Assembly: GCF_011067745.1 (NCBI RefSeq)
Contig: NZ_JAAMPJ010000001.1
Span: 1,040,829-1,104,828, forward strand
Reading direction: 5' to 3'
Origin: Lentzea alba
GTDB lineage: Bacteria; Actinomycetota; Actinomycetes; Mycobacteriales; Pseudonocardiaceae
Length of the DNA: 64,000 nt
Under the pieces are notes generated by a model, which made no database searches, was not told where the DNA came from, and saw only the letters and a program-made list of their open reading frames with translations. Shown here piece by piece: positions 48,666 to 56,873 of this stretch; the stretch's first letter is position 1; each line of letters opens with the position of its first letter. A program made the position numbers and the translations under genes.

Positions 48666-48679
48666 TGAAATCGTTTTCA
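48666..48679. promoter_or_regulatory. LacI-family-type operator before the GH28 gene
   Basis: TGAAATCGTTTTCA, with TGAAA/TTTCA half-sites around a central CG, as LacI-family sugar repressors prefer. It lies 63 bp before the GH28 ATG, so it could control that gene in response to a sugar. No LacI gene is in the window. Confidence 0.55.
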
Positions 48680-48741
48680 GTGCGTTTCAGACGCCGGGCT
48701 GCCGCCGCCCTCGACGCAGGACGAGGAAGGACCTCTCAACG

Positions 48742-50214
48742 ATGAGGCGTCGACTGACCGGCGCGTTCGTCGCACTAGCGGTGGTCGTGGCACCGGTGGG
48801 CGTGGCGAAGGCGGCCAGCTTCAACGTCAAGGACTACGGCGCGAAGGGCGACGGCAAGGCGATCGACTCGGTCGCCATCGACAAGGCCATCGCGGCGGCG
48901 AGCGCGGCCGGCAACGGGATCGTCGAAATCCCGCCGGGCACGTACCTGTCCCGCTCGATCCACCTCAAGAGCAACGTCACCATCAACGTCCAGCAGGGCG
49001 CGCGGATCGTGGCGTCCGGCAGCGGCATCGACGCGCCGGAGTCCAACCCGAACTCGAAGTACCAGGACTTCGGGCACAGCCACTTCCGCAACGCGCTGCT
49101 GTGGGGCGAGAACGTCGAGAACGTCAACTTCACCGGCAAGGGCGTCATCGACGGCGCCAACAAGCTGGAGACCGGTGAGAACATCCCGGCCGGCAAGGGC
49201 GACAAGATGCTGTCGCTCAAGTTCTGCAAGAACGTCAACATCACCGACGTGACGTTCCGGGAGGCCGGTCACTTCGCGATCATCGTCAACGGCTGCAACG
49301 GGATGAAGCTCGACCGCATCACCGTCGACAGCCCCGACGACCGCGACGGCATCAACTTCATCAACAGCTCCAACGTCGAGCTGTCGAACTCCACGATCGT
49401 CGCGAGCGACGACGCGGTGGCGTTCAAGAGCGACTACGCCACCGGCAAGACGTTCCTGAGCGAGAACAACGTCGTCCGCGACTCCACCATCGGGTCGACG
49501 GAGAACAACGCGATCCAGTTCGGCTCGGAGACCTGCGGCAGCTTCAAGAACATCCAGTTCCGCAACCTCAAGGTCACCGGCGCCTCCAAGGCGGGGCTGG
49601 GCATGGTGTCCATGGACGGCGCGGTGATCGAGGACGTCGTCTACGACAACATCCAGCTCACCAAGACCGCCTCGCCGATCTTCATCCACATCGGCAAGCG
49701 CGGCCGCTGCCCGAACAACCCGCCGGCGGGCAAGATCCGCAACATCACGTATCGGAACATCACCGGCACCAACCTGACCGCGCCGCGCGACATCCCCGGC
49801 GACCCGGAGTACGCGTCGACCATCTCCGGCCGGTCGGACTCGAAGATCACGGGCCTGACCTTCGACAACGTGAAACTCACGGTTCCCGGCAACCACAAGG
49901 AATCCGACGCCTCGAAGAGCCCGCCGGAGGTCTCCGGCGAGTACCCGCCGCGCATCTTCGGCGTGCGGCCGGCGTTCGGGTTCTGGATCCGCAACGCGAC
50001 CGACGTGAAGTTCATCGACAGCACGATCGAGTTCGACAAGAACGACGGACGGCCCGCGTTCACCACCGACAGCGTGCAGAACATCTCGCTCAACGGCGTG
50101 AAGGTGGAACGCAGCACTGGCGCGAACGACCTGCTGTGGCGCAAGAGCACCGGAACGTCGGTCACGAACAGCACGACGACGACCGGCCAGACACTGCGAG
50201 CAAAAACGAACTAG
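48742..50214 (+). CDS. Secreted glycoside hydrolase family 28-like (pectin/polygalacturonan) enzyme
   Basis: 490 residues. Signal peptide (cleavage near AKA-ASF). Right-handed beta-helix: FNVKDYGAKGDGKAIDS is the standard GH28/pectate-type N-terminus. Active-site region SPDDRDGINF and VASDDAVAFKS corresponds to the NTD and DD motifs of GH28, although the canonical GHG and RIK motifs are not obvious. Likely cleaves a pectic or related uronate polysaccharide outside the cell. Stop overlaps the convergent methyltransferase stop (CTAG). Confidence 0.85.
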   Translation: MRRRLTGAFVALAVVVAPVGVAKAASFNVKDYGAKGDGKAIDSVAIDKAIAAASAAGNGIVEIPPGTYLSRSIHLKSNVTINVQQGARIVASGSGIDAPESNPNSKYQDFGHSHFRNALLWGENVENVNFTGKGVIDGANKLETGENIPAGKGDKMLSLKFCKNVNITDVTFREAGHFAIIVNGCNGMKLDRITVDSPDDRDGINFINSSNVELSNSTIVASDDAVAFKSDYATGKTFLSENNVVRDSTIGSTENNAIQFGSETCGSFKNIQFRNLKVTGASKAGLGMVSMDGAVIEDVVYDNIQLTKTASPIFIHIGKRGRCPNNPPAGKIRNITYRNITGTNLTAPRDIPGDPEYASTISGRSDSKITGLTFDNVKLTVPGNHKESDASKSPPEVSGEYPPRIFGVRPAFGFWIRNATDVKFIDSTIEFDKNDGRPAFTTDSVQNISLNGVKVERSTGANDLLWRKSTGTSVTNSTTTTGQTLRAKTN

Positions 50215-51011
50215 ATGACGCCGACCGCGCCATAGGTCGACGCGTCGGCCAGCGCCGAGGTACCCGGCAGCTCGCCGTCCGCCCGCCAGTGGGCGGCGAG
50301 CACCAGTCCGGGTTCGAGCAGCTTGAGCCCGCAGACGAAGTCCTCGACGTCCTGCTTGGACCGCGGCACGAGCGCGGACCCCATCTCGCTCGAGAGATTG
50401 AGCAGCTGGTCCACCAGACCAGGCTCGACGTCCTTCGTGAGGTGCGTCAACGCCAGAACGCTGCCTTCGCACAACGCGGCGCGATAGCGCGCAACGACAC
50501 CCGCGGGCTCGTCGGAGACGTACGGGAGGATGCCGACCATCAGCACGGCGGTCGGTTTGGTGAAGTCGATCAGACGGCGCGTTTCCGGGTCTCGTAAGAC
50601 GGCTCCGACGTCGCACACGTCGGACTGCACGATGGCGGCGTTGAGGTTGTCGCGCAGCATCGTGCGGGCGTGAGCGACGGTCACCGGGTCGTGGTCGACG
50701 TAGACGACGTTGCACGACGGGTCGATGGACTGGGCCACCTCGTGCACGTTGCCCGCGGTCGGGATGCCGCTACCGAGGTCGAGGAACTGGCGGATGCCCA
50801 TTTCCTCCGCGCACAGCCGCACCACGCGCCGGGAGAAAGACCTGATCGTGCGGGCCATTTCGGCGACCGGGAAGTGCTTGATGCTCTCCTCGGCGACCGC
50901 GCGGTCGACCGCGAAGTTGTGTGCCCCGCCGAGGTAGTAGTCGAACAGGCGAGCCACATTTGGGCGTTCGGAATCGCCGTTGGTGGTCACCCGCTTCGGG
51001 CCGTCCTGCAC
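50211..51011 (-). CDS. DUF574-type SAM-dependent methyltransferase
   Basis: 266 residues from GTG 51011 with GAGGTG upstream; GTG 51056 is rejected. Family marks: RPNVARLFDYYLGGAHNFAVD, IRQFLDLGSGIPTAGNVHEVAQ (SAM loop), VVYVDHDPVTVAHA. This large actinobacterial family (PF04672) is usually of unknown substrate. Convergent with the GH28 gene; the two stop codons share bases. Confidence 0.92.
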   Translation of the reverse strand: MQDGPKRVTTNGDSERPNVARLFDYYLGGAHNFAVDRAVAEESIKHFPVAEMARTIRSFSRRVVRLCAEEMGIRQFLDLGSGIPTAGNVHEVAQSIDPSCNVVYVDHDPVTVAHARTMLRDNLNAAIVQSDVCDVGAVLRDPETRRLIDFTKPTAVLMVGILPYVSDEPAGVVARYRAALCEGSVLALTHLTKDVEPGLVDQLLNLSSEMGSALVPRSKQDVEDFVCGLKLLEPGLVLAAHWRADGELPGTSALADASTYGAVGVI

Positions 51012-51180
51012 TGCGCACCTCACCCTGCTCCCCGAGCGCGCGAACGCTGGAGGCACGGTAACCGGCTACTCCGTTCGTGTCCATCCACCATTAGTGAACA
51101 CGCAGGGTGACGCCCGCAGATGGCACGCGGGGCGCTTTCGCACTGTCACACAGTACGAAAGGGCCCCGCGTGCGGTCAGA

Positions 51181-51894
51181 TCAGACGCCGGCGTTGGTGG
51201 TGATCCAGGAGCGGTAGGTGGCGATGCGGGTGTAGTTGGAGCGCGTTGCGCGGTCCGAGGTGGACGCGACGCCGACCTGACGACCGGCCGCGAACATCGG
51301 GCCGCCCGAGTCACCACCGGCGGCGATGCCGTCGATGCGCTGGACGGAGATCGCACGACCACCGCGGTAGTCCGAACCGTTGGGGTTCGTGACGCTGGTG
51401 TTCGCGACCTTCAGGTAGCGCGACTGGCAGTTGATCTCCGGCTGGTTGGTGCAGGTGGCGCCCCAGCCGTAGAGCTGCACGGTCTGGCCCCTGGTCACGC
51501 CGTCGGAGCTGCCGGCGAGCGGGGAGAACGGCGCCGTCATCGTCGTGCCGACCTGGACGAGCGCCAGGTCTGCCGACGGGTGCTTGATGATCCGGGTACC
51601 GGTCACCAGCTGGCCGCCGGAGGTCTGGTCCAGGCTGCCCGCGCGGAACGTGTACGTGCCGTTGCCCGACACGCAGTGCTCGGCGGTCAGGATCCACCGA
51701 GGGGCGATCTTCGTGGCGGAGCAGTTCTCCCGGCCGTTGAAGAACAGCCGGGCGGCGTACGGGAAGTTCGACGCGTAGCCGCCGCCGATGATCATCGGCG
51801 ACATGTTCGGGTCCTCGGGCGCTGCCGAAGCCGTCACGGGAGCGAGGGAGAGCGCCGCCAGGAGGGCGCCCGCGATCGCGGTCAGAACACGCAT
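51181..51894 (-). CDS. Secreted trypsin-like serine protease (S1)
   Basis: 237 residues with GAGGTG before the ATG. Signal peptide MRVLTAIAGALLAALSLAPVTASA, short pro-segment, then mature start IIGG (35-38). Catalytic triad His73 (TAEHC), Asp109 (ADLALV), Ser196 (GDSGGP). The residue six before the catalytic Ser, which sets primary specificity, lies in the loop RIDGIAAGGDSGGP. It is not the Asp of classical trypsins, so specificity is uncertain. Two to three disulfides expected. Confidence 0.93.
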   Translation of the reverse strand: MRVLTAIAGALLAALSLAPVTASAAPEDPNMSPMIIGGGYASNFPYAARLFFNGRENCSATKIAPRWILTAEHCVSGNGTYTFRAGSLDQTSGGQLVTGTRIIKHPSADLALVQVGTTMTAPFSPLAGSSDGVTRGQTVQLYGWGATCTNQPEINCQSRYLKVANTSVTNPNGSDYRGGRAISVQRIDGIAAGGDSGGPMFAAGRQVGVASTSDRATRSNYTRIATYRSWITTNAGV

Positions 51895-51976
51895 GGTTGG
51901 TCACCTCGTGAGTGCAGGGAGTGGTTAAGCAACCACGCACAGCTTCACTCGGTCGTGTGACCGTGACCACCCTCCG

Positions 51977-52396
51977 TTAGTCGGCTTTGTCACCTTCGTT
52001 CACATCGCTCAGGCCCAACGCCCACTGGCGGCCATCACGGGTGAACAGGAAGACGAGCACGACAACGCAGTAGATGCCGCCCAGCGAACCGAGCAGCTGC
52101 TGCTCCGACGGTCCGTACGCGTACCAGGCGCAGCCGAGCAACAGCAGCTGCGTGACGATCACGGGCGTGCGCGCACCGTGCTCACCGCGGAACAACAGGA
52201 CCGACGCGAGGATCGCGCCGCCGAACCAGATCACCAGCACACCGGCGGCGCCGAGGATCGGGCCCGCGGGGGTCGCCCCGCCGATCACCCGGACGGCGAG
52301 CGCGACGGCCAGCCCGACACCGCCCAGACCCTGCAGAAAGGTGAGCACGGCGGCGACGCGCACCGAGCGCGGTGGCGCCGGGGTCCCAGTAGTCAC
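51977..52396 (-). CDS. Small integral membrane protein
   Basis: 139 residues from GTG 52396 with AGGAAAGG upstream. Four predicted membrane helices (VRVAAVLTFLQGLGGVGLAVALAV; ILGAAGVLVIWFGGAILASVLLF; PVIVTQLLLLGCAWYAYG; LGGIYCVVVLVFLFT). No named family recognised; such genes are common in actinobacteria. Confidence 0.75.
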   Translation of the reverse strand: MTTGTPAPPRSVRVAAVLTFLQGLGGVGLAVALAVRVIGGATPAGPILGAAGVLVIWFGGAILASVLLFRGEHGARTPVIVTQLLLLGCAWYAYGPSEQQLLGSLGGIYCVVVLVFLFTRDGRQWALGLSDVNEGDKAD

Positions 52397-52648
52397 AGGA
52401 GACCTTTCCTCACGTTCTGTACCTGGTCACGGATCGTAGGCCACCCGGTTGGAGGGCTCTCTCGGCACGCTCGGCGCGGGAAGATCAAGGGGCCTTCAGC
52501 GAGCCGGCGGTCGTCCGGGGTGCACTCGTCTGCGAGGCGCACGCGGTGCTGACGGAAGGGAGATTTGCGCCACTTTCGTGAGGCTGGAGCCACCCTGAGG
52601 GAGGACATGCGCGCCGCTGACGGTCACGCACTGTCTTACCCTCAAGTA

Positions 52649-53590
52649 GTGCGCGCTCTTCTCGTGGTGAACCCGCAGGCGACTACAACAACGCCGGCGG
52701 GCCGTGACGTGTTGGCGCACGCGCTCGCCAGCGACGTGCAGCTGGAGATCATCCAGACCTCCTACCGCGGCCACGCGGCCGACGCCGCGAGCAAGGCCGC
52801 CGAGGACGGGTTCGACCTGGTCATCGCCCACGGCGGCGACGGCACGGTGAACGAGGTCGTGAACGGCATCCTGCGCGGCGGCCCCCGCCCCAACAAGCCG
52901 ATGCTCGGCGTCGTGCCCGGCGGTTCGGCGAACGTCTTCGCGGGCGCGCTCGGCATCCCGCGCGACCCGGTCGAGGCCACCCACGTGCTGCTGCAGTCCA
53001 TCGAGCACGGCACCAAGCGCCGGATCGGGCTCGGTCAGGTCTTCTCGGACGTCGTCGAGGGCGGCAAGGGCCGCTGGTTCACGTTCAACGCGGGCATGGG
53101 CCTGGACGCCGACGTCGTCGCCGGCGTGGAGAAGAAGCGCGCCAAGGGCCGCAACGCGAGCCCCGCTCTCTATCTGAGCGTCGCGCTCGGGGCTTATGCG
53201 CAGAACGTGCGCAAGCCGCAGCACTTCACGGTCGAGGTTCCGGGCGAGGCGCCGTTCAACGACGTCGGCATGGTGTTCGTGTCGAACACCGACCCGTGGA
53301 CGTACTTCGGCGACCGGGCCATCCAGCTCAACCCCAGCACGTCGTTCGACGGCGGCCTCGGCCTGAGTGCCCTGAAGACGCTGCGGGTGCCCACGGTCGG
53401 GCGGTACATCGCCCAGGTCCTGGCGACGGGCAATCCCAAGGGCGGGAATCTCGTTCGGCGTGATGACGTGGGTTATGTCAGAGTGAAGTGCGAGGAGCCC
53501 GCCAACCTCCAGGTCGACGGAGATTTCCTCGGCATGACGACTGCGGTGGAGTTCCGGGCAGTCCCCGACTCGTTGACTGTTGCCGTATAA
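52649..53590 (+). CDS. Diacylglycerol kinase-family lipid kinase
   Basis: 313 residues from GTG 52649 (VRALLVVNPQATTTT), chosen because family proteins start there; a TACCCT -10-like hexamer 6-12 bp upstream suggests a leaderless message. ATG 52610 with GGGAGG nearby would add 13 residues. DAGK catalytic domain: IAHGGDGTVNEVVNGIL, VPGGSANVFAGALGIPRDP, and the C-terminal LQVDGDFLG. Phosphorylates a lipid such as diacylglycerol or a sphingoid/undecaprenol analogue. Neighbour of whiB1, as in mycobacteria. Confidence 0.92.
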   Translation: MRALLVVNPQATTTTPAGRDVLAHALASDVQLEIIQTSYRGHAADAASKAAEDGFDLVIAHGGDGTVNEVVNGILRGGPRPNKPMLGVVPGGSANVFAGALGIPRDPVEATHVLLQSIEHGTKRRIGLGQVFSDVVEGGKGRWFTFNAGMGLDADVVAGVEKKRAKGRNASPALYLSVALGAYAQNVRKPQHFTVEVPGEAPFNDVGMVFVSNTDPWTYFGDRAIQLNPSTSFDGGLGLSALKTLRVPTVGRYIAQVLATGNPKGGNLVRRDDVGYVRVKCEEPANLQVDGDFLGMTTAVEFRAVPDSLTVAV

Positions 53591-53597
53591 GCAACTT

Positions 53598-53625
53598 GAC
53601 AGTCCGTGATCGGTTCGTGACTGTC
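53598..53625 (+). terminator. Weak hairpin after the lipid kinase gene
   Basis: GACAGTC (53598-53604) and GACTGTC (53619-53625) are inverted repeats 8 bp after the stop; no clear T-tract follows. Confidence 0.35.
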
Positions 53626-53702
53626 TCGGTACTCACCCGGGATGTACTGCAGTCGAGTGACAGCAGAGCGTTAAACCCCAGGTGAACGCTGTCGATCTTT
53701 TG

Positions 53703-53718
53703 GGTGAGTTCACTCACC
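53703..53718. promoter_or_regulatory. CRP-like site 1 upstream of whiB1
   Basis: GGTGAGTTCACTCACC: matches GTGA-N6-TCAC with perfect outer symmetry. Centre is about 60 bp before the start site predicted from the TTGACA box, a usual class I activation position. Mycobacterial whiB1 is known to be controlled by a cAMP-CRP protein. Confidence 0.6.
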
Positions 53719-53735
53719 GGGTCAGTGCTAACCCC

Positions 53736-53764
53736 TTGACATCCCAGCCGTTCGTGAAAGCATT
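53736..53764 (+). promoter_or_regulatory. Probable whiB1 promoter
   Basis: -35 TTGACA (53736-53741), then a 17-bp spacer and a weak -10 AGCATT (53759-53764). The -10 is far from TATAAT, which would fit dependence on an activator. Confidence 0.45.
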
Positions 53765-53768
53765 CACA
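53753..53768. promoter_or_regulatory. CRP-like site 2 overlapping the whiB1 -10 region
   Basis: CGTGAAAGCATTCACA contains GTGA-N6-TCAC. It covers the putative -10, a position expected to repress. Centre-to-centre distance to site 1 is 50 bp, about five helical turns. Confidence 0.55.
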
Positions 53769-53836
53769 AGCACCCCAAAACGACCGCTGACAACCGGCGT
53801 GCCCTTGTGCGCGCCTACTGCTGAGGAGTAGTTCCA

Positions 53837-54091
53837 ATGGACTGGCGCCACCGCGCGATCTGCCGCGACGAGGACCCCGAGCTGTTCTTCCCCGTTGGGA
53901 ACAGTGGTCCCGCGCTGCTTCAGATCGCCGAGGCGAAGACCGTCTGCCGCCGCTGCCCCGTCGTCTCCGACTGCCTCGCGTGGGCGCTCGAGAGCGGCCA
54001 GGACGCCGGCGTCTGGGGCGGGATGAGCGAAGACGAGCGCCGCGCACTCAAGCGCCGCAACGCCCGCACGCGGGCCCGCAGCAACGCCTGA
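53837..54091 (+). CDS. whiB1: WhiB-family iron-sulfur regulator WhiB1/WblE
   Basis: 84 residues, GAGGAG upstream. Four cysteines for a [4Fe-4S] cluster at 9, 37, 40 and 46 (C, then CRRC, then C), then the WhiB G(V/I)WGG turn GVWGGM, and the basic C-terminal tail RRALKRRNARTRARS for DNA contact. Length and cysteine positions equal those of M. tuberculosis WhiB1, an NO-sensitive, SigA-binding essential regulator. Next to the lipid kinase and pdtaS as in mycobacteria. Confidence 0.95.
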   Translation: MDWRHRAICRDEDPELFFPVGNSGPALLQIAEAKTVCRRCPVVSDCLAWALESGQDAGVWGGMSEDERRALKRRNARTRARSNA

Positions 54092-54121
54092 CCAGGCAGT
54101 TAGCCGCGAACAACACATAAA

Positions 54122-54165
54122 GAAGAAGCCCGACACCGTGCCAGGTGTCGGGCTTCTTCGTTTGT
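54122..54165. terminator. Strong terminator after whiB1
   Basis: GAAGAAGCCCGACACC (54122-54137) pairs perfectly with GGTGTCGGGCTTCTTC (54144-54159), loop GTGCCA, followed by GTTTGTTT. The symmetric stem could also end the convergent pdtaS transcript. Confidence 0.92.
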
Positions 54166-54232
54166 TTGCACACCCTCCCGCATGACCACGTGAGACCGCT
54201 GAGGCTGATCGTCACGTGTGCACGGCGTTAGT

Positions 54233-55711
54233 TTAGCGCCGCCCTCTGAGCGGCACGCGCAGGACCGCCTCTGTACCGCCTCGGGGCCTTCGCCGCAAGC
54301 TCAACGAGCCCCTCAGTTCGGAATCCACAAGGGTCCGAACGATCTGCAGACCGAGACGATCCGTGCGCTCCAGGGAGAAACCGGGCGGAAGCCCCTTTCC
54401 GTCGTCGGTGATCGTCACGTCGAGCCATTTCGCGGACCGCTCGGAGTGCACGACGACCTCTCCGCGCTGGCCAGGGGCGTAAGCGTGCTCGAAGGCGTTC
54501 TGCACGAGCTCGGTCAGCACCATCACCAGCGGAGTGGCGATCTCGGCCGGAACGATCCCAAAACCACCCTCCCGACGCACGCTCACCTGAGTCTCGGTGA
54601 CCGCCACGTCGCTCATCATCGGGATCACCTTGTCGACCACGTCGTCAAGATCGACTCGCTCGTCGACCGACATCGACAACGTCTCGTGAACCAGTGCGAT
54701 GGAAGTCACACGGCGGACCGACTCGGCCAGCGCCTCCTTCGCCTCCGGGTTGCTCAACCTGCGGCTTTGCAGCCTCAGCAGGGCCGCGACGGTCTGCAGG
54801 TTGTTCTTCACCCGGTGGTGGATCTCGCGGATGGTGGCGTCCTTGGACATCAACGCGCGGTCGCGCCGGCGCACCTCGGTGACGTCGCGGCACAGCACGA
54901 TGGCGCCCGCGGCCTGCCCGCGTGGCCTGAGGGGCAACGAACGGAACAACACGGCGGCACCGCGGCGTGACTCGGCCTCCATGCGCATCGACGGCTGGCC
55001 GTCCAACGCCTGCCTGATCCGCTGAGCGACTTCCGTGGCGTCGAACGGGTCGCCGATGAGGCTGCGGGTGAGCGGTGCGAGGTGCACGCCCACGAGGTCC
55101 GAAGCGTGGCCCATGCGGTGGTACGCCGACAGGGCGTTCGGCGAGGCGAACACCACCGCGCCGGACGGATCGAGCCTGATCAGGCCGTCACCCACACGTG
55201 GGCTGGTGTGCACGTCCGGCGACGGTTCGGGGGCGGGGAACGTGCCGTCCGCGATCATCTGGCACAGGTCGGCGGCGCTGCCGAGGTACGAGATCTCCAA
55301 CGGCGAGGGCACCCGCGGCACCGCCAGGTTCGTGCTGCGGCTCAGCACCGCGATGACCTGGGTGCCCAGCCGCACCGGGATGGTCTCGCGCCGCACCGGG
55401 ACGCCCAGGTGCCAGCGCGGGTCCTCCTCGCGGCAGATCCGCGACTCGTCGATGGCCCGGCGCAGCTGCGGGTGTTCCTCGGTGTCCACCTCGCTGCCGA
55501 CCACGTCCTCCGGGTGAGCCGTCGGCGCCGTGGTGGGACGGGCCTGCGCGACGCAGAGGAACTTGTGGTCGTCCAGCGGCACCCACATGTTGAAGTCCGC
55601 GAACGAGAGGTCGGAGAGGAGTTGCCACTCCGCGACGACCAGTTGGAGGTGGTCGACGGCGGCGCCGGAGAGCTTGGTGTGCTCGGCCAGCAGGTCCGTG
55701 AGGGTAGACAG
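54233..55711 (-). CDS. pdtaS: Two-component sensor histidine kinase PdtaS, probable CTG start
   Basis: 492 residues if translation starts at CTG 55711, preceded by GGAGGAG. This gives STLTDLLAEHTKLSGAAVDH, the conserved N-terminus of mycobacterial PdtaS; no in-frame ATG, GTG or TTG lies upstream of ATG 55588, which would remove 41 conserved residues. GAF-like N-terminus, PAS (about 175-280, GLIRLDPSGAVVFASP), HisKA_2 H-box REIHHRVKNNLQ (His near 298), HATPase with VMVLTELVQNAFEHA and DDGKGLPPGF. Cytosolic; its antiterminator-type response regulator PdtaR is not in this window. Confidence 0.92.
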   Translation of the reverse strand: MSTLTDLLAEHTKLSGAAVDHLQLVVAEWQLLSDLSFADFNMWVPLDDHKFLCVAQARPTTAPTAHPEDVVGSEVDTEEHPQLRRAIDESRICREEDPRWHLGVPVRRETIPVRLGTQVIAVLSRSTNLAVPRVPSPLEISYLGSAADLCQMIADGTFPAPEPSPDVHTSPRVGDGLIRLDPSGAVVFASPNALSAYHRMGHASDLVGVHLAPLTRSLIGDPFDATEVAQRIRQALDGQPSMRMEAESRRGAAVLFRSLPLRPRGQAAGAIVLCRDVTEVRRRDRALMSKDATIREIHHRVKNNLQTVAALLRLQSRRLSNPEAKEALAESVRRVTSIALVHETLSMSVDERVDLDDVVDKVIPMMSDVAVTETQVSVRREGGFGIVPAEIATPLVMVLTELVQNAFEHAYAPGQRGEVVVHSERSAKWLDVTITDDGKGLPPGFSLERTDRLGLQIVRTLVDSELRGSLSLRRRPRGGTEAVLRVPLRGRR

Positions 55712-55765
55712 AACTCCTCCATGAGAAACTGGTGGTTGAAGCAGTTCTGATCCTAGGAGACACCC

Positions 55766-55840
55766 ATGTCGAAGCGTGCTCGCAAGCGCCGCGACCGCAA
55801 AAAGGGCGGCGCCAACCGAGGCAAGCGCCCCAACGCCTGA
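55766..55840 (+). CDS. Small basic ribosomal protein bL37
   Basis: 24 residues: MSKRARKRRDRKKGGANRGK then RPNA. AGGAG 8 bp before the ATG. Matches the tiny actinobacterial large-subunit protein bL37 seen in mycobacterial ribosomes, including the RPNA end. Ten of 24 residues are Arg or Lys. Followed by a strong terminator, so it is a single-gene transcript, divergent from pdtaS. Confidence 0.85.
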   Translation: MSKRARKRRDRKKGGANRGKRPNA

Positions 55841-55848
55841 GTGCTGCG

Positions 55849-55890
55849 AAAGGCCCTGGTCACGAGCACGTGACCAGGGCCTTTTGTCTT
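55849..55890. terminator. Strong terminator after bL37
   Basis: AAAGGCCCTGGTCACG (55849-55864) pairs perfectly with CGTGACCAGGGCCTTT (55869-55884), loop AGCA, then TGTCTT. It also faces the 3' end of the minus-strand rsrA. Confidence 0.92.
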
Positions 55891-55900
55891 GGGCGAGGAC

Positions 55901-56161
55901 TCAGTCCTCGGAGCGGATCTCCACGATCGTGGCCCTGATGCGCGCCTTCAGGTCGGCCGGGGCGTAGTCGCCGCCGCACTTGCGCGCGAGCAGCGCCTTG
56001 AGGTGCTCCTCCAGCCCGAACTGCTCCAGGCACGGATGGCACTCGTCGAGGTGCGTCTGCAGCGCCGCACGGCGAGTCTGGTCACATTCCTGGTCCAGGA
56101 ACAGCCAGACCTCGGACAGCACCTCTGAGCAGTCGGTGTCGTGGGGTTCGCCGCAGTTCAT
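55901..56161 (-). CDS. rsrA: Zinc-binding redox anti-sigma factor RsrA/RshA (mycothiol system)
   Basis: 86 residues. ZAS-type anti-sigma with Cys3, Cys11, His37, Cys41 and Cys44 (THLDECHPC), the zinc/redox switch positions of RsrA, plus Cys62. Binds SigR in reducing conditions and releases it on disulfide stress. Start overlaps the sigR stop by 4 bp (ATGA). Longer readings of this frame through sigR are rejected. Confidence 0.94.
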   Translation of the reverse strand: MNCGEPHDTDCSEVLSEVWLFLDQECDQTRRAALQTHLDECHPCLEQFGLEEHLKALLARKCGGDYAPADLKARIRATIVEIRSED

Positions 56162-56835
56162 GACGCGTCTCCGTTGCTTCCTCGGAGGAATCCGCGCTCG
56201 CGGGCGACGTCCGCCAGCATGTCGCGGAGCTGGCGACGGCCCCGGTGCAACCGGGACATCACCGTGCCGATCGGGGTGCCCATGATGTCTGCGATCTCCT
56301 TGTACGCGAAGCCTTCGACATCGGCGAGGTAGACCGCGATCCGGAACTCCTCCGGCAACCGCTGCAATGCTTCCTTGACGTCGCTGTCGGGCAGGTTGTC
56401 GAGTGCCTCGACCTCGGCGCTGCGCAGCCCGGACGAGGTGTGGCTCTCCGCCTGCGCCAGCTGCCAGTCCGTGATCTCGTCGGTCGGCTGCTGAATCGGC
56501 TGGCGCTGCTTCTTGCGGTAGCCGTTGATGTAGGTGTTCGTCAGGATCCGGTACAGCCAGGCCTTGAGGTTCGTGCCCTCCGAAAAGGACGCGAACGCCG
56601 AGTAGGCCTTGAGGAACGTCTCCTGGACCAGGTCCTCGGCATCGGCCGGGTTGCGCGTCATGCGCAGGGCCGCCGAGTACAGCTGGTCGAGCATGGGCAT
56701 CGCGTCGCGCTCGAAACGCGCGGCTCGCTCCGCCGTCGTCTCCGTCGTGCCGGTGGCGGGCACCGCGCTCCCTTCCCACTGGTTCTGGGTCGGGTCTGAC
56801 TCTACGCGGGGCCGCTCGAGCATGTTCGTCACCAC
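56158..56835 (-). CDS. sigR: Disulfide-stress ECF sigma factor SigR/SigH
   Basis: 225 residues from GTG 56835; GTG 56832 and ATG 56823 are nearby alternatives, and shorter isoforms are plausible, as S. coelicolor sigR has two starts. Region 2: [31 protein letters not shown]; region 4: [41 protein letters not shown]. Directs the thiol-oxidative response (thioredoxin, mycothiol genes). Preceded by a SigR-like promoter. Confidence 0.95.
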   Translation of the reverse strand: MVTNMLERPRVESDPTQNQWEGSAVPATGTTETTAERAARFERDAMPMLDQLYSAALRMTRNPADAEDLVQETFLKAYSAFASFSEGTNLKAWLYRILTNTYINGYRKKQRQPIQQPTDEITDWQLAQAESHTSSGLRSAEVEALDNLPDSDVKEALQRLPEEFRIAVYLADVEGFAYKEIADIMGTPIGTVMSRLHRGRRQLRDMLADVARERGFLRGSNGDAS

Positions 56836-56844
56836 GTCCTCAGT

Positions 56845-56871
56845 AACAACGAACGTGCTGGTAGTAATTCC
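56845..56871 (-). promoter_or_regulatory. SigR-type autoregulatory promoter
   Basis: On the minus strand GGAAT (56871-56867) is followed by GTT after 16 bp (56850-56848) or 19 bp (56847-56845). The SigR consensus is GGAAT-N18-GTT, so spacing is near but not exact. The start would fall close to GTG 56835. Confidence 0.6.
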
Positions 56872-56873
56872 GC

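Noticed and set aside
55342-55722. ATG-initiated 126-codon frame at the start of pdtaS
   Set aside because: Out of frame with the conserved PdtaS sequence and made of Ser/Arg/Thr-rich shadow sequence; used only as a note on the start codon.
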